Shown here in pieces: positions 62,276 through 64,000 of a stretch of 64,000 nt of DNA. How positions within the stretch are numbered: the stretch's first letter is position 1; each line of letters begins with the position of its first letter. A program made the position numbers and the translations under genes. The notes beneath the pieces were generated by a model. That model did not search any database. It was not told where the DNA came from and was given only the letters and a program-made list of their open reading frames with translations. The DNA lies in contig JALDNG010000451.1 of assembly GCA_024349245.1 (NCBI GenBank), forward strand, positions 186,001 through 250,000, in the 5' to 3' direction. Source of the DNA: Neodontobutis hainanensis (Eukaryota > Chordata > Actinopteri > Gobiiformes > Odontobutidae).

Positions 62276-64000
62276 GCGTGAGTTTTTGTATCTACTTTAT
62301 GACATTAGGGGAAAAATTTAGTTTTTTATGTTTAATTAATTGTCGCACTTAAACTAAATGATTACCTATTTTTGTCACCTCAAATTGAAAGAAGAAGTGG
62401 TACGAAAAGCCTATTTCTTAAATATACTGGATGTTATGAGATAACAATGGCGGGACTTTTGAGGTTTATAAGACGCTTTAAATGTAAATTTATAGAATTC
62501 AAAATAATATTTTTATATAAATAGTTACATTACCATCGTTTATTACAAGTAAAGAATATACTCGAAAGTGATATCAACATAGTTTTAGTATATTTTTATT
62601 ATGACATATTCATCCTGTCCAGCTTGGATAAAATTATGATTCAATAAAATTGATCATATTATTGGATAATGCGACAAACATTTAATCCTTAATTCTGATT
62701 ATGAACAATGAAAACTGTAGTTAATGAGAAAGATTAAAGTAAAGGTCCATTTAACATTGTATAAATCTAATAACAAGTCTTATTATTCTTCTTTCAAATG
62801 GACGAAAATTGGTTGCGGCTGACACATTATATAAATATGAATTTTTCATCGCGTTTATTTTGTTAAATTAACAACTTTTTGGCATTCTGAAATGCATGGC
62901 GCCTGTAGAAAGTCGTTGTTTTCCAGTGTCTCGAACAACATTTTCATGAATTTCTGCAATGTTTGGATAATATAGATGATTCGGCAGTATGATTTAAATA
63001 CCAGTACTTTTTTGATAATTGTAAGATTGGTGGAACACAAATAAATTGAATACTCTATCCCACATACACAAGCTGCCTTTATGTATAAACATAAAGCAAA
63101 AAATCAGGAGTATGAATGTGCCTTAGCTAAATAATTGCATTTTATAGCATTTATTTTTTATCTTTATCTGGATAATTAAAGTTTCGGCATCTGCGCATGC
63201 TAAAGAATTTGATCTTCAAGTTATTTAACCAATTTTAATCAAAATAATTATTTCCATATTTATTTAATTTTCATTATCGGCCATCCCGGAAATAAATCGT
63301 TGAAAAATTAATTTACCGGAGTTTTAAACCACATGTAATACTACGTTGGAATGTACGAAGATTAGTTAAGTGAAATAGTTTCGATTTTCGCATAGTGTTG
63401 GCTAATGGTTATGAAGTTATTTAATTTTTACAAATTAACATCGTTTCGTCGGTTTCTATTAAGGCGGTCTGATAACGCAGTTTTGGTAGAAAATGAGGAT
63501 TTAAACAATACTAATAACATATTTTCACACTATTACTGATTAAACTTTTATTTTACTTTCATATAAGCACAACCACGAATAGTTCTTGTGTTTTTTAACA
63601 TCGAAAATCAACAAAACTAAAATTCAAATAAGAAAAATGTTCCACTTCGGGAAAGCTCTTATAATCAATCTTTCAATGTAGAGATAATTCTCCTAAAATA
63701 CGTTTAAAATCGTAAGGTATTCAAACTGATAGTAGAGGTAATACGTCAATATCTACGTAGAGTTAGTTCATGTCAGATTATTGTGACACTAAACGAAATT
63801 TGACGAGTACATATTGAGACACCCTCAAACAATTATTAAGTTTTCAATAGCCCAACCAAAAACTTCGTTTTATAAAATTAATAAACAGTTTATCGAATAA
63901 TAAAAATAAAATATTAAAAATATTGATAAAACACTTTTGTTTGATCAACGAGAAATAATTTAACATAAACTTTCTTCTTTGAAAGGCAAATATTTGTGTT
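62276..64000. other. A+T-rich intergenic DNA
   Basis: No supported gene was found. A modestly complex patch at about 63,280-63,480 has no open frame of note. Confidence 0.55.

Overview
The window is very A+T-rich eukaryotic DNA, roughly three quarters A+T by eye, and gene-poor. No bacterial signatures, rRNA genes, tRNA genes or CRISPR-like arrays were seen. The recognisable proteins are transposon proteins of types common in invertebrate genomes: Ty3/gypsy Pol and a Mutator-like (MULE) transposase. With spliceosomal-intron-like signals, this suggests a small invertebrate such as an arthropod. The species cannot be named from the sequence.

Layout. (1) Two decayed MULE transposase copies on the minus strand lie at about 1.4-3.3 kb and 13.8-15.65 kb. 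(2) A possible 3'-terminal host exon lies on the minus strand at 6.0-6.2 kb. (3) A family of unrecognised basic proteins has three copies, all on the plus strand: copy C (8.44-9.67 kb, heavily decayed), copy A (23.65-24.86 kb, one frameshift) and copy B (42.40-43.62 kb, several frameshifts and stops). (4) Two copies of one compact Ty3/gypsy element lie on the minus strand at 18.68-20.98 kb and 56.54-60.43 kb. Each has about 66-bp LTRs and a primer-binding site that fits tRNA-Ser. The first copy has lost about 1.65 kb of pol. The second keeps all domains but has disabled catalytic sites. (5) A direct tandem duplication of a 4.4-kb non-coding unit lies at 28,996-37,801. (6) A decayed coding-like block of unknown origin lies at 55.1-56.1 kb. 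(7) A nested inverted-repeat element lies at 62.08-62.28 kb. The rest is A+T-rich DNA with no supported gene.

Interpretation. The landscape is one of local duplication followed by decay. MULE copies, the unknown gene family and the 4.4-kb unit all occur as same-orientation copies. MULE-1 to copy C and MULE-2 to copy A have similar spacing once the inserted gypsy element is subtracted, so an old segmental duplication of about 12-13 kb is plausible. The unknown three-copy family is the best candidate for something undescribed. Its function was not recognised, and none of the three copies reads through without a disruption in this assembly.
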